Assembly: GCF_005884405.1 (NCBI RefSeq)
Contig: NZ_VCAO01000001.1
Span: 862,304 to 926,303, forward strand
DNA from: Qipengyuania marisflavi
GTDB lineage: Bacteria > Pseudomonadota > Alphaproteobacteria > Sphingomonadales > Sphingomonadaceae
Direction of reading: 5' to 3'
DNA length: 64,000 bases
In this document: positions 44,872 through 54,426 of the stretch, piece by piece
How positions within the stretch are numbered: position 1 is the stretch's first letter
Layout of the letters: every line of letters starts with the position of its first letter
The notes under the pieces: generated by a model
What the model saw: the letters and a program-made list of their open reading frames with translations, nothing else
Database searches by the model: none
Told to the model about the DNA's origin: nothing
Translations under genes and position numbers: made by a program

Positions 44872-46936
44872 GCACCTGCGGCAATTGCCGCGCCTCGCCG
44901 CCGGGCGGATACCACACATATAACGGCACGCCCGCTGCGCCCTGACGCGCCAGGAAAGTCGCAATTTCCGGATCGCGCCGCGTCCAGTCGCCGCGCAATA
45001 TTTTGACGTCTGCCTTGGCAAAGGCGGCGCGCGTGGTCTCACGTTCGATTGCGACGCTTTCATTGACTTTGCAGGTGACGCACCAGTCGGCGGTAAACCA
45101 CACAAACACCGGCCTGCCTGAAGTGCGGGCGCTGGCCAGCGCCGCCTCGCTGAAAGGTTCGGGCGCCAGCAGACTGTCCTGCGCCGATGCGGCAAGCGGG
45201 CGCGGCTGCGGCATGGCGATCAGGGCAATGGCTGCGACAGCCAACACGGCCAACCCGCTAACCACACTGCGCCCGGTGCCCGCACGCTGAGCACGGCCAA
45301 ACTGCGCCAACATACCCAGCATCGTGACTGTGAGCGCCAGCACGACCACCACGAAAGTTACCCCCCCGATCCGCCAGAGCAGCCACGCCAGCGCCAGCGC
45401 GGTCAGACCCATTGGCAAGGCCATCCAGCGGCGAAACCGCTCCATCCAAGGACCCGGTCGGGGCAGCAGGCGGCGCAGGGCGGGCACAAACCCGATCAGC
45501 AGGAAGGGCAGCGCCAGCCCCAGACCCAGCACCGCAAACACCAGCAGTCCGTCCAGCGGCGGAATGATCAGGGCAGCCCCCAAGGCGACCGCCATGAATG
45601 GCCCGGTGCACGGAGTGGCAACAAATGCCGCGAGCAGTCCGGTGGCAAATGAACTGGTTGCCGACGGCTTCCCACCCGAAATCGCGATGCCCGGCACTTG
45701 GAACAGGCCGAGGAAATTTGCCGTGATTGCCACCGCCAGCAATAGCAGCGCCACAACCACGCGCGGTTCCTGTAACTGGAAGGCCCAGCCAACCTGCTCA
45801 CCCGCTGAACGCAGCAGCAGCAACAGCGCGCCCAGCGCTGTGCAGGCCAGCACCACCCCGGCAGTATAGGCCAGAGCATCGCGCCGCGCACCGCGCTCGT
45901 CCCCGCCCGCCTTGGCCAGCGACAGCGCTTTCAGGCTGAGGATCGGGAAGACGCAGGGCATAATGTTGAGCAGCAAACCGCCCGCCAGCGCGCCCAGCAG
46001 GAGCAGCATCAGCGGCGGTGGTGCGCTATCTGCGCCGCGAAACGGCTTGATCCCTTCCAGCGGGACATTCCCCGGCGCGGCCACGATGCGCACGCCGCGA
46101 TCAGGCCCCAGCGCCAGGATACCTTCGATCCGGTCAGGCCGAGGCAGGAAGGCGAGCTCAACGGTGTCCGGAACCACGATGTCCTTGAGCGGATATTCGA
46201 CGACCAGCAGATCGCCTTCGCGTATGAAGGTCTGCACGCCCGAATACACCGCCTGCTGCGCCTGACCCACTTCCGATGTGCCGAGGAAGAAATGCACATC
46301 GCCCAAATCGCTGGCAGCGGGCAATGGAATGCCGATCCGCAGCCGGGTTCCGGCGAATTCAAAACTTGCCGCGCTGCCCAGCGGCGGAACAATCGCCGCG
46401 CGCCACTCCGCCATGCGTGGCTCCGCAGTGGCATTGGCGGGATCGAGCGTCAGTCTGGCCTGCTGCGGCACACAAATCTTGTCGGTACAGGCGAGATAGC
46501 GCGCCGTCAGGCCAATCGGCGGAGGATTGGCTACGGCGGCATCAGCAGGCACCCGGACCGGCACCAGCACGGTATAGGGGCCTTCGTACACATGGTTCAT
46601 CAGCCCGCCGATCAGCAGCTGTTTCGGCACCGGATAAAGCGCTTCATTGACAACCCAGCCTTGCGGCAGGGTCCAGTCAAGTTCCATCCCCAGACCGGCA
46701 TCACCGGGGTTGGACCAATAGCCATGCCATTGCGAAGAACGCGGCGTAAAGTGCAGCGCCACTGTCCACACTTCGCCCGGAACCGGGGGTCCGTCGGCTG
46801 ACACCTCCACCGCGATCCGGTCGCTGGTGCTGCGCGCGGTTTGCGCATGAACAGCGGGGGCGGCGAGCATCATGACCGCGCTGATCGCCAGCGCCAGCCA
46901 GATGCGCCACACCGCCAATGTTCTTGCCTCTGTCAC
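44810..46936 (-). CDS. dsbD: Thiol:disulfide interchange protein DsbD-type
   Basis: Carries electrons from cytoplasmic thioredoxin to periplasmic thiol proteins. 708 residues: signal peptide, alpha domain with YLACTDKICVPQQ (Cys pair), about eight membrane helices with the paired Cys (NIMPCVFPIL and ATPCTGPFM), and a C-terminal thioredoxin domain with WCVTCK (CxxC). All key Cys are intact. Start GTG 46936 (MTEARTLAVW) with GAGGC upstream. The 3' end overlaps the convergent lipoprotein gene by 62 bases. Confidence 0.95.
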   Translation of the reverse strand: MTEARTLAVWRIWLALAISAVMMLAAPAVHAQTARSTSDRIAVEVSADGPPVPGEVWTVALHFTPRSSQWHGYWSNPGDAGLGMELDWTLPQGWVVNEALYPVPKQLLIGGLMNHVYEGPYTVLVPVRVPADAAVANPPPIGLTARYLACTDKICVPQQARLTLDPANATAEPRMAEWRAAIVPPLGSAASFEFAGTRLRIGIPLPAASDLGDVHFFLGTSEVGQAQQAVYSGVQTFIREGDLLVVEYPLKDIVVPDTVELAFLPRPDRIEGILALGPDRGVRIVAAPGNVPLEGIKPFRGADSAPPPLMLLLLGALAGGLLLNIMPCVFPILSLKALSLAKAGGDERGARRDALAYTAGVVLACTALGALLLLLRSAGEQVGWAFQLQEPRVVVALLLLAVAITANFLGLFQVPGIAISGGKPSATSSFATGLLAAFVATPCTGPFMAVALGAALIIPPLDGLLVFAVLGLGLALPFLLIGFVPALRRLLPRPGPWMERFRRWMALPMGLTALALAWLLWRIGGVTFVVVVLALTVTMLGMLAQFGRAQRAGTGRSVVSGLAVLAVAAIALIAMPQPRPLAASAQDSLLAPEPFSEAALASARTSGRPVFVWFTADWCVTCKVNESVAIERETTRAAFAKADVKILRGDWTRRDPEIATFLARQGAAGVPLYVWYPPGGEARQLPQVLTPDLLAELAQSVAARGTAQ

Positions 46937-46982
46937 GCCTCAGCCTCTAGGGCGGGCGCAAGCCGGACGCAACGAGGTAGAG

Positions 46983-48197
46983 ATGGACGAAAAGCGCGAT
47001 TTGCTCATTATCGGTGGCGGCCTTGTCGGCATGACACTGGCGCTGGCTGCGGCCAAGCGCGGCATCACCAGCCACGTCGTCGACCGCGCCGATCCGGCAG
47101 AATTGACCGCCGAAGGTTTCGACGGCCGCGCCAGCGCGATTTCGACCGCCAGCTGGAACCTGTTCCGCAATATCGGTCTGGCTCCGGCGCTGGAAGAACA
47201 CGCCTGCCCGATCGCATCGATCGCCGTCACTGACCAGATGAAACCGGGACGGCTGGATTTCACCCCAGAGCCGCACGAGGGCTCGCTGGGCCGGATGTTC
47301 GCCAACCGCACATTGCGTCAGGTGCTGTTTGCCGCTGCGGCAGACGAGCCGGCGATTGCCTGGCACGCCAAGGCCCACATCGCCCGGCGCGAGCGGGGCG
47401 AGCATGGCGTATCGGTCCAGCTGGGCACCGGACAGCAGCTGACCGCCGCGCTGATGATCGCCGCAGAAGGGCGCGGCTCACCCACGCGCGAGGAAGCGGG
47501 AATTACGTTGGCGAAATGGCAATACAATCACCGCGCCATCATTGCCGGGATCGATCATGCGCTGCCCCATGACAATGTGGCGTGGGAAATCTTCTTTCCA
47601 GCCGGGCCGTTCGCCCTGCTACCGATGCGCGACAAGCCTGACGGCACGCATCGCAGCGCGCTGGTCTGGACAGTGTCGGAAAGCGATGCGGCGGGCACGC
47701 TGAAAATGGGTGACCGCGCGTTTTTGGCCGAGCTGGAAAAGCGGATGGGCGGCATATTGGGTAAGATCACATCCGTCGGACCGCGCTCATCCTATCCGCT
47801 GGGTTTCCACCATACTGCCAAGATCACCTGCCAGCGGCTCGCGCTGGTGGGGGATGCGGCGCACGGAATTCACCCGATTGCGGGACAGGGCCTCAATCTG
47901 GGCCTGCGCGATGTCGGTGCTCTGGTCGAGGTGCTCGACGAAGGGCTACGGCTAGGGCTTGAGCCCGGAGATGCACAGCTGCTGACGCGCTATGAGCGGT
48001 GGCGCGGGCTCGACAGCTTTATGGTGGCGCTCGCCACTGACGGGCTGACGCGGCTGTTCGGCGTACCCGGTAAGGGTGCATCGGCAGTAAGGCGCATCGG
48101 CATGGGCGCGGTTCAGCGGATGCCGCTGATGAAACGCTGGTTCATGGACGAAGCGCGCGGCGTCACTGGCGACTTGCCCGAACTGCTGCGCGCCTGA
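46983..48197 (+). CDS. UbiH/UbiF/COQ6-family FAD-dependent hydroxylase
   Basis: 404 residues. FAD motif LLIIGGGLVGMTLALAA, second motif (DGRASAISTASWNLF), and ribityl-binding VGDAAHGIHPIAGQGLNLGLRDV are all conserved. Class A monooxygenases of this type hydroxylate the ubiquinone ring; which position (C5, C6 or C1) cannot be told from sequence. ATG 46983 is preceded by GAGGTAGAG; an upstream extension overlaps dsbD and is rejected. Divergent from dsbD. Confidence 0.93.
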   Translation: MDEKRDLLIIGGGLVGMTLALAAAKRGITSHVVDRADPAELTAEGFDGRASAISTASWNLFRNIGLAPALEEHACPIASIAVTDQMKPGRLDFTPEPHEGSLGRMFANRTLRQVLFAAAADEPAIAWHAKAHIARRERGEHGVSVQLGTGQQLTAALMIAAEGRGSPTREEAGITLAKWQYNHRAIIAGIDHALPHDNVAWEIFFPAGPFALLPMRDKPDGTHRSALVWTVSESDAAGTLKMGDRAFLAELEKRMGGILGKITSVGPRSSYPLGFHHTAKITCQRLALVGDAAHGIHPIAGQGLNLGLRDVGALVEVLDEGLRLGLEPGDAQLLTRYERWRGLDSFMVALATDGLTRLFGVPGKGASAVRRIGMGAVQRMPLMKRWFMDEARGVTGDLPELLRA

Positions 48198-48200
48198 CGC

Positions 48201-49088
48201 TTATTCGGTCGCGATCCCTGGCTGGGTAATCCGTTCCCCGTCGCCATCGCGCAGGCGGCGTGGTTCAAGCACGGCAGCGGTTTCGATCAGATCGAGCGCG
48301 CGCAGGGCATCGCCATAGCGTTCGGCATCCGCCGCCCAGCTTTTGGCCTCAACTGCACCCGGCATATTGCGCACCTCGGCAATCGCGGAATCGATGCGGC
48401 CACTCTCCAGGAACAGCCGTGCGCGGTCGAGCCGCCGCTGCGGCTGGGGTGATGGCGCGCTTTCGCGGCGGAAAATGAACAATTGCCCGATTTCTTCGCG
48501 GAACCGTGAAAAGCCGGGCTGGTCCGAACTTTCGGTCAGCTTGGGCGCAAGCCCTTCCAGCCGCGCGACCAATTTGTCGAGCGTGACCGGATTGCGCGAG
48601 GCGGTTATGATCGTGGCAACTGCATTGGGCATGGCATCGCCAAACCGCAGCCGCAGCTGGTCGGCCAGAAAGCCAAGCTCTGCCCCCTTCTCGATCGCGC
48701 GGCGCGCGGCAAAAGCGATCAGCAGACCCTCGGCGCGCGCGGCATTACCTGATGCGGCCTGCGCCTGCAGGTCGAGCCGGGCCAGCCGCTGTTCGGCAGC
48801 AGCCAGACGCTGGTCAATCCCGCCCTGTTGTTCCTGCACCTGTTCAACCGCCTTCACCGCGGCCTCGGGCGAGGTAGCGCTGGGAGAGGGAGTGGGGGAA
48901 GCCGCAGGATCGGCGGCCAATGTTTGCGGTGTCTGAGTTGTCGCACCGGCCGTTTCCGCGTGATGGCCCGCCACGCGGTAAACGGCATAGCCGGCCAGCG
49001 CGCCGCCCATAATGAAGGCGGCGGCCAGTGCCGCGATCATCGGGCGCATGGTTTTGGCCTTGCGTCGTGTGCTCTCAAATTGGTTCAT
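48201..49088 (-). CDS. Mitofilin/Mic60-like inner-membrane protein
   Basis: 295 residues. Basic N-terminus (STRRKAKTMRP), one transmembrane helix at about 17-38 (IAALAAAFIMGGALAGYAVY), Pro/Thr/Ser linker, coiled coil at about 75-115 (VEQVQEQQGGIDQRLAAAEQR), and a helical mitofilin-like C-terminal region. Alphaproteobacterial Mic60 homologues sit in heme-synthesis clusters next to hemD and hemY, exactly this position, and shape membranes. hemY is not seen here. ATG 49088 is chosen; ATG 49154 would overlap hemD by 16 bases. Confidence 0.8.
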   Translation of the reverse strand: MNQFESTRRKAKTMRPMIAALAAAFIMGGALAGYAVYRVAGHHAETAGATTQTPQTLAADPAASPTPSPSATSPEAAVKAVEQVQEQQGGIDQRLAAAEQRLARLDLQAQAASGNAARAEGLLIAFAARRAIEKGAELGFLADQLRLRFGDAMPNAVATIITASRNPVTLDKLVARLEGLAPKLTESSDQPGFSRFREEIGQLFIFRRESAPSPQPQRRLDRARLFLESGRIDSAIAEVRNMPGAVEAKSWAADAERYGDALRALDLIETAAVLEPRRLRDGDGERITQPGIATE

Positions 49089-49138
49089 TCCGTCCCGTTC
49101 TTTGGCCCAGACATTGAGCGTGCGACCGCTTTTCCCGG

Positions 49139-49822
49139 TCAGATGTTTTGACACAAAGCCTGCGCCAATGCCAGCAGATCGCCCTCGTCCGCAGTTTCGG
49201 CGATCTGGACAGAGTGCCAGCCGCTACCCGCCATCTCGGCAATTCGCGGGGCCAGGGCAAGCAGGACAGTGTTGCCGCGTGCAATCCCCAACCGCTCGCA
49301 CTCACTGCGCAGCCTGCGCGCCGCCTCGCCCGAATGGACCACCGCCACCGCGCCGTCCAACCGGCTTGAGCAGGCTGGATCAAGCGGGAGCGGAGCAGCG
49401 CGGTAAACCACCTGCGTTGCCACAGTAATGTGCGACGGCGGCGTCAGTGCGACCCGCGCCTCACCCGCCAATCGCAGTAAGGTGAGCGGTTCAGGTCCCA
49501 GCGTGTCCAGCAGAGCCTGCAATCCCCCTACCCCGGTCTGCGCCACCGTAAAGCCGGCTGTGCGCGCCGCGTTGGCGGTTGTCTGGCCCACCGCATAGAC
49601 AGGAAGATTGGTCAGAGCGGCCAGCTGGTCGCCGCCGTGGCGCAGGACATTGGCGCTGCCTATCAGCACCCCGTTATAATTGCTCGCTGCCGGGCATTGC
49701 CACGCCGCCGGTTCAATAACGAACAGCGGGTGGCCGAACACATTGAGACCCAGCGCCCGCGCGGCGACGGCTGTCGCGGTCCAGCCCGGTTCGGGGCGGA
49801 AAACGAACAGCGGGCGGCTCAT
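49139..49822 (-). CDS. hemD: Uroporphyrinogen-III synthase
   Basis: 227 residues. Cyclises hydroxymethylbilane with D-ring inversion to uroporphyrinogen III. Low sequence conservation family; supported by the two-lobe alternation (RPEPGWTATAVAARALGLNVFGHPLF, then ASNYNGVLIGSANVLRHGG) and by its 4-base overlap with hemC (ATGA, 49819-49822). Ends LLALAQAL as typical. Followed by the mitofilin-like gene. Confidence 0.92.
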   Translation of the reverse strand: MSRPLFVFRPEPGWTATAVAARALGLNVFGHPLFVIEPAAWQCPAASNYNGVLIGSANVLRHGGDQLAALTNLPVYAVGQTTANAARTAGFTVAQTGVGGLQALLDTLGPEPLTLLRLAGEARVALTPPSHITVATQVVYRAAPLPLDPACSSRLDGAVAVVHSGEAARRLRSECERLGIARGNTVLLALAPRIAEMAGSGWHSVQIAETADEGDLLALAQALCQNI

Positions 49823-50748
49823 CGCACTCCGTCGAACAGCGCAGTAATGGCTTCAGGCGCGGCGCTCAGTAGCTGCCGCGCCAGTGCGGCCGGGCCGGAC
49901 GTATCGGCGATGGCGAAGCGCGCCTCGTCTTCAATCCGATGTATCCCGTCTTCGCTATAGATCGCCGCGCGCAGCACGATGTCCCCGCCCTCGATCCGCG
50001 ACAATGCGGCAATCGGGCTGTGACAACTGCCGCCAAGCGCAGCGAGCAAGGCCCGCTCGGCAGTGATTTCGGCATGGCTTTCGGCATGGTCGATAGCGGC
50101 CAGCAAATCACGGGTTGCCGCATCATCGGATCGGCATTCGATACCGATCGCCGCCTGTCCCGGCGCGGGCAGCCATTCTTCGGGATCTAGCCGCGCGCCG
50201 ACATCATCCTCGCCCAGCCTCGCCAGCCCGGCAGCGGCCAGAAAAGTGGCATCCGCCTCCCCCGCTGCCAGCTTGCCAATTCGCGTGGCGACATTGCCGC
50301 GGATCGGCACGACATGACAATCAGGGCGGCGATGCAGCAATTGCGCGGCGCGGCGCGGGGCACTGGTGCCGATGCGCGCGCCTTGCGGAAGTGCCGCCAG
50401 CGACGCTGCGCCCACCAGCACATCGGCCTTGTCCACACGTGGCAGGATGGCGCCAATGGCAATCTGTTCAGGCCGCTCGGTCTCGACATCCTTCATCGAA
50501 TGCACAGCAATGTCGATGCGGCCTTCGCGCAGCCAGATATCCAGTTCGCGGGTCCATAGCGCCTTGCCGCCGATATCGGCCAGCGGGCGGTCCTGGATCT
50601 TGTCGCCACTGGCAACCACAGGGACCAGCTCTACCGCCGATTCGTCCCACCCCTGCGCCGCACACAGCCGCGCGCGCGCCTCATGCGCCTGCGCCATGGC
50701 AAGCGGTGAGCGGCGGGTACCGAGGCGAAGGGAAGGCGTGGCAGGCAT
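49819..50748 (-). CDS. hemC: Hydroxymethylbilane synthase (porphobilinogen deaminase)
   Basis: 309 residues. Builds hydroxymethylbilane from four porphobilinogens using a dipyrromethane cofactor. LRLGTRRSPLAMAQAHE at the N-terminus, IDIAVHSMKDVETERP, GTSAPRRAAQLLHRRPD, RGNVATRIGKLAAGEAD, GIECRSDD, and cofactor-binding Cys in GGSCHSPIA. Start ATG 50748. Divergent from tsaD (45 bases between starts), a common arrangement in alphaproteobacteria. Confidence 0.97.
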   Translation of the reverse strand: MPATPSLRLGTRRSPLAMAQAHEARARLCAAQGWDESAVELVPVVASGDKIQDRPLADIGGKALWTRELDIWLREGRIDIAVHSMKDVETERPEQIAIGAILPRVDKADVLVGAASLAALPQGARIGTSAPRRAAQLLHRRPDCHVVPIRGNVATRIGKLAAGEADATFLAAAGLARLGEDDVGARLDPEEWLPAPGQAAIGIECRSDDAATRDLLAAIDHAESHAEITAERALLAALGGSCHSPIAALSRIEGGDIVLRAAIYSEDGIHRIEDEARFAIADTSGPAALARQLLSAAPEAITALFDGVR

Positions 50749-50793
50749 TACGTCGGCTTGCCCTAGCCGCGCAGCGCGCTAAGGGAAAGCCGG

Positions 50794-51834
50794 ATGGGTG
50801 TGGTACTCGGCATAGAAAGCTCCTGCGACGAAACTGCTGTCGCGCTGGTCGACAGCGAACGGCGGATTGTGGCGCAGCGGATCGCCTCGCAGGACGCCGA
50901 GCACGCGCCCTATGGCGGGGTGGTGCCCGAAATCGCCGCGCGCGCCCATGCCGAACGGCTCGCCCCGATGATTGCCGCAGTGCTGGACGATGCGGGCATG
51001 ACGCTGGACGATTGCGACGCGATTGCGGCCACTGCCGGGCCGGGACTGATCGGCGGCGTGATGGTCGGGTTGGTCAGTGCCAAGGCGCTGGCAATGGCCT
51101 CGGACACTCCGCTGATCGCGATCAACCATCTTGAAGGTCATGCGTTAAGCCCCCGGCTCGCCGACCCGGCGCTGGAATTTCCTTACGCCTTGCTGCTGGT
51201 ATCGGGCGGACATTGTCAGATCCTGCGCGTCGATGGCGTGGGCCAGTACCGCCGCCTTGCCACCACTATCGACGATGCGCTGGGCGAGGCGTTCGACAAG
51301 ACTGCCAAGATATTGGGCCTTGGCTTTCCGGGCGGTCCGGCGGTCGAGCAGCTGGCGCGCAGCGGCGACCCCAAGGCGGTCCCCCTGCCACGCCCGATGG
51401 TGGGCAGCGGAGAACCGCATTTCTCCTTCGCCGGACTAAAGAGCGCGGTCATGCGCGCGCATGACACGGGCAAATATACTGCGCCGGACATTGCTGCCAG
51501 CTTCCAGCAAGCCGCGATTGATTGCGTAACCGACCGGTTGCGGATTGCGCTGGGCGGCATCGACGATATCGACACGCTGGTGGTGGCCGGAGGCGTTGCT
51601 GCTAACGCCAGCGTCCGCGCGGCGCTCGAAACGCTGGCAACAGGCTTCAGGATGCGGTTCACCGCTCCGCCACCTGCGCTGTGTACAGACAATGCGGCGA
51701 TGATCGCGTGGGCGGGGATCGAACGTCTTGCCGCAGCCGATTTCAAGCCCGATCCACTGGATGTGTCGGCACGGCCCCGCTGGCCGCTCGATCATGATGC
51801 AGAGCCGGTGCGCGGTGCGGGAGTAAAAGCATGA
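50794..51834 (+). CDS. tsaD: tRNA N6-adenosine threonylcarbamoyltransferase
   Basis: 346 residues. Transfers threonylcarbamoyl to A37 of ANN-decoding tRNAs with TsaB/TsaE. LGIESSCDETAVALV at the N-terminus, metal His in HAERLAP and INHLEGHALSP, DGVGQYRRLATTIDDALGEAFDK, GGVAANASVR, and C-terminal DNAAMIAWAG. Start ATG 50794 with AAGGGAAAG upstream. Overlaps gpsA by 4 bases. Confidence 0.97.
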   Translation: MGVVLGIESSCDETAVALVDSERRIVAQRIASQDAEHAPYGGVVPEIAARAHAERLAPMIAAVLDDAGMTLDDCDAIAATAGPGLIGGVMVGLVSAKALAMASDTPLIAINHLEGHALSPRLADPALEFPYALLLVSGGHCQILRVDGVGQYRRLATTIDDALGEAFDKTAKILGLGFPGGPAVEQLARSGDPKAVPLPRPMVGSGEPHFSFAGLKSAVMRAHDTGKYTAPDIAASFQQAAIDCVTDRLRIALGGIDDIDTLVVAGGVAANASVRAALETLATGFRMRFTAPPPALCTDNAAMIAWAGIERLAAADFKPDPLDVSARPRWPLDHDAEPVRGAGVKA

Positions 51835-52835
51835 ACGATAAAGCCGCCACAATCGGCGTTCTGGGCGCCGGAGCATGGGGCACCGCGCTGGCACAGATGC
51901 TCGCCAGTGATGGCCGCAAGGTATTGCTGTGGGCGCGCGAGACCGAGTTGGTCGACGAGATCAATGCCAAGCGGACCAACTCATTGTTCCTGCCTTCCGC
52001 AAAACTGGCGCAGAGCATCCATGCCACAGGCGACATTGCCGATATGGCCGGTCTCGACGCGCTGCTGGTGGTCACTCCCGCGCAGCATATGGGCAGCGTG
52101 CTGGGTTCCATGCCCGCACATTCCCGCGATCTGGTGCTGTGTTCAAAGGGGATCGAGGCCGGATCGGGGCGGTTGATGAACCATGTGGCACAGGGGGTGG
52201 CACCGCACAGCGCAATCGCTGTCCTGTCCGGGCCGACCTTTGCGCATGAAGTCGCTGCCGGGCTGCCCACTGCGGTGACGCTGGCGTGCAGCGGGGGTGA
52301 AGATCAATGGGAGCGGATTGCCCCTGTCATCGCCCGCCCCTCGTTCCGCCCGTATTACTCGAACGACGTCACCGGGGCCGAGATTGGCGGATCGGTCAAG
52401 AACGTGCTCGCCATCGCCTGCGGCGTGGTCGAGGGGCTGTCGCTGGGCCAGAATGCCCGCGCCGCGCTGATCGCGCGCGGCTATGTCGAAATGCTGCGAT
52501 TTGGCGAGGCGCTGGGCGCGCGCGCGGAAACGCTGGCGGGGCTGTGCGGCATGGGCGATCTGGTGCTGACCTGTTCGTCGGCCGCGAGCCGCAATTTCTC
52601 GCTGGGCAAGGCGCTGGGCGAAGGTGGCCGAGCCGAAGAATTAATGGCTGACCGCAAGACTGTGGCCGAGGGCGCGCATACCGCGCCGGTGCTGGTCGAA
52701 CTGGCCGCCCGCCACGGTATCGCAATGCCCATCGTGACGGCTGTTTACGACCTGCTGAAGGGCGATGATCCGCGCGCAGTCGTCTCCGGCCTGCTGGCCC
52801 GCCCCTTGCGCGCTGAACAGAGCCCTGCCGGATGA
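51831..52835 (+). CDS. gpsA: Glycerol-3-phosphate dehydrogenase [NAD(P)+]
   Basis: 334 residues. Reduces dihydroxyacetone phosphate to sn-glycerol 3-phosphate for phospholipids. GVLGAGAWGTALAQMLA (nucleotide site), SGPTFAHEVAAGLPTAV, catalytic Lys in GGSVKNVLAIACG, GLCGMGDLVLTC. Starts with ATGA overlap after tsaD and overlaps the flippase by 4 bases. Possibly relevant to TagD, whose substrate is glycerol 3-phosphate, though that gene lies 20 kb away. Confidence 0.97.
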   Translation: MNDKAATIGVLGAGAWGTALAQMLASDGRKVLLWARETELVDEINAKRTNSLFLPSAKLAQSIHATGDIADMAGLDALLVVTPAQHMGSVLGSMPAHSRDLVLCSKGIEAGSGRLMNHVAQGVAPHSAIAVLSGPTFAHEVAAGLPTAVTLACSGGEDQWERIAPVIARPSFRPYYSNDVTGAEIGGSVKNVLAIACGVVEGLSLGQNARAALIARGYVEMLRFGEALGARAETLAGLCGMGDLVLTCSSAASRNFSLGKALGEGGRAEELMADRKTVAEGAHTAPVLVELAARHGIAMPIVTAVYDLLKGDDPRAVVSGLLARPLRAEQSPAG

Positions 52836-54337
52836 CCGCAGCGCAGGATGATGACCGCGATATGGCCGCACTGGCCAAGGGAGGTCGTCAGAACTTTCTT
52901 GGTTTCCTGTTGCGACTGGCGGCGCGCCTGCCGTTCCTGTTTGTCGCGGGCCGGTTTTACGGCGCAGATGCGCTGGGCCGGTTCGCTTCGGCATTGGTGG
53001 TGGTCGAACTGGTCGCGCTGGTCTGCGCGATGGGCGAGAAGCGCGGGCTGGCGCAGCGGCTGGCAGAGGATGAGGAAACCCGGCCTGCCAATCTGGTGTT
53101 CGACGGGATGCTGCTGGCAGTCATCTTCGCCAGTCTGGCGGCACTGCTGTTCTGGCTGGTGCCGCAGCCGCTGTTTCCCAGCGGGCAATATACCCAGCTT
53201 GACCGGCTGATCGTGCTGGCCATCCCGGCCTATGCGCTGACCGAAATCGTGCTCGCCGCACAAGCTTACAAATACGATATTGCGACCACAGTGCGGGCAC
53301 GCGCGGTGGTGGAGCCGTGGACGATTTCGATCATGGCAGGCGTGCTCTATTACATCCCTGCCACACGGGATTCGGGCCTGTCGCTGGCCTATCTGATTTC
53401 GATCTACACCGGCCTGCTGACCGGGCTGTGGTCATTCCTGCGCAGTTACGGCCTGCCGCGCCATTGGCGTCCGCGCCTGCGCGCGATGGCCAAGCTGACC
53501 GCGCGCGCGCTGCCGCTGGCCACTGCCGATGCCATCGAATGGGGCACGCGGCGACTGGATATCTTCATACTCGGCCTGTTCGCCGCGCCTGCCGCCGTTG
53601 GTGTCTATTACGTGGCGCAGCAGGTCGCCAGCCTGCCGCAAAAGCTGAAAACCAGTTTCGAGCCGATCCTTGGCCCGGTAATCACCCGCAATCTGAAAAC
53701 CAAGAACTATGCCGCGATTGCTAGCCAGGTATGTCAGGTGGGTTTCTGGATCACCGCCATGCAGGCCGGCATTGCGCTGGCGCTGGGGATGCCGGGAGAG
53801 GCTGTCATGGGCCTGGTCGGACCCAATTTCGTTGGCGGCACCGGCGCGCTGGCGTTCCTGCTGATCGCTGAAGTTGTGGCGGCCACCGCCGTGGTGTCCG
53901 AAGCGGTGCTGATCTATGTCGCTCGGGTCCGCAATCTGTGGATTTCGATCGGCACGATTGCCCTGCAGGGGGTGCTGACCGTCGTGCTGATCAAACTGGC
54001 CGTCAGCATGGGTTATGGCGAGCCTTACAAGGCCGCCGCCGCTGCAATTGCTTTGATGCTGGCATTGGGCGTGGCAAGTCTGGTCAAGGCCGTGCTGCTG
54101 TCGCGAATCCTGAAACAGCCGATCAACAATTTCCGCTGGCCGCTGATCTGGGCCACCGCGCCTGCGGTTCTGGTTGGCTTCATGATCACCAAGCTGCCCG
54201 AATGGGCCGAACTGATTGTCGGCATCCCGGCAATTCTGGCGACCTATGGCTATGTCATCTGGCGCAAAGGATTTGGCCCAGAGGACCGCGTGCTGTTCCG
54301 CCGCAATGGCGGCCCTGCCGACCCGCCAAACGAATAG
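52832..54337 (+). CDS. Wzx-like polysaccharide flippase (MOP superfamily)
   Basis: 501 residues, about 12-14 hydrophobic segments. N-terminus GGRQNFLGFLLRLAARLPFLFVAGRFYG is typical of O-antigen/lipid-linked oligosaccharide flippases, with central DAIEWGTRRLDIFILGLF and AVGVYYVAQQVASLPQKL. Likely flips undecaprenyl-linked glycans across the inner membrane. ATG 52832 overlaps the gpsA stop (ATGA). Polymerase and glycan synthesis genes are not beside it; the glycosyltransferase at 61923 is 8 kb away. Confidence 0.87.
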   Translation: MTAAQDDDRDMAALAKGGRQNFLGFLLRLAARLPFLFVAGRFYGADALGRFASALVVVELVALVCAMGEKRGLAQRLAEDEETRPANLVFDGMLLAVIFASLAALLFWLVPQPLFPSGQYTQLDRLIVLAIPAYALTEIVLAAQAYKYDIATTVRARAVVEPWTISIMAGVLYYIPATRDSGLSLAYLISIYTGLLTGLWSFLRSYGLPRHWRPRLRAMAKLTARALPLATADAIEWGTRRLDIFILGLFAAPAAVGVYYVAQQVASLPQKLKTSFEPILGPVITRNLKTKNYAAIASQVCQVGFWITAMQAGIALALGMPGEAVMGLVGPNFVGGTGALAFLLIAEVVAATAVVSEAVLIYVARVRNLWISIGTIALQGVLTVVLIKLAVSMGYGEPYKAAAAAIALMLALGVASLVKAVLLSRILKQPINNFRWPLIWATAPAVLVGFMITKLPEWAELIVGIPAILATYGYVIWRKGFGPEDRVLFRRNGGPADPPNE

Positions 54338-54426
54338 GCATTTCATCGACAACAGCGCACGTTCAGTCGCAGTTCACGGCCACGACATCTATTTCAAGCC
54401 ACCGAAATATCGGGGAGGAACAAGCG

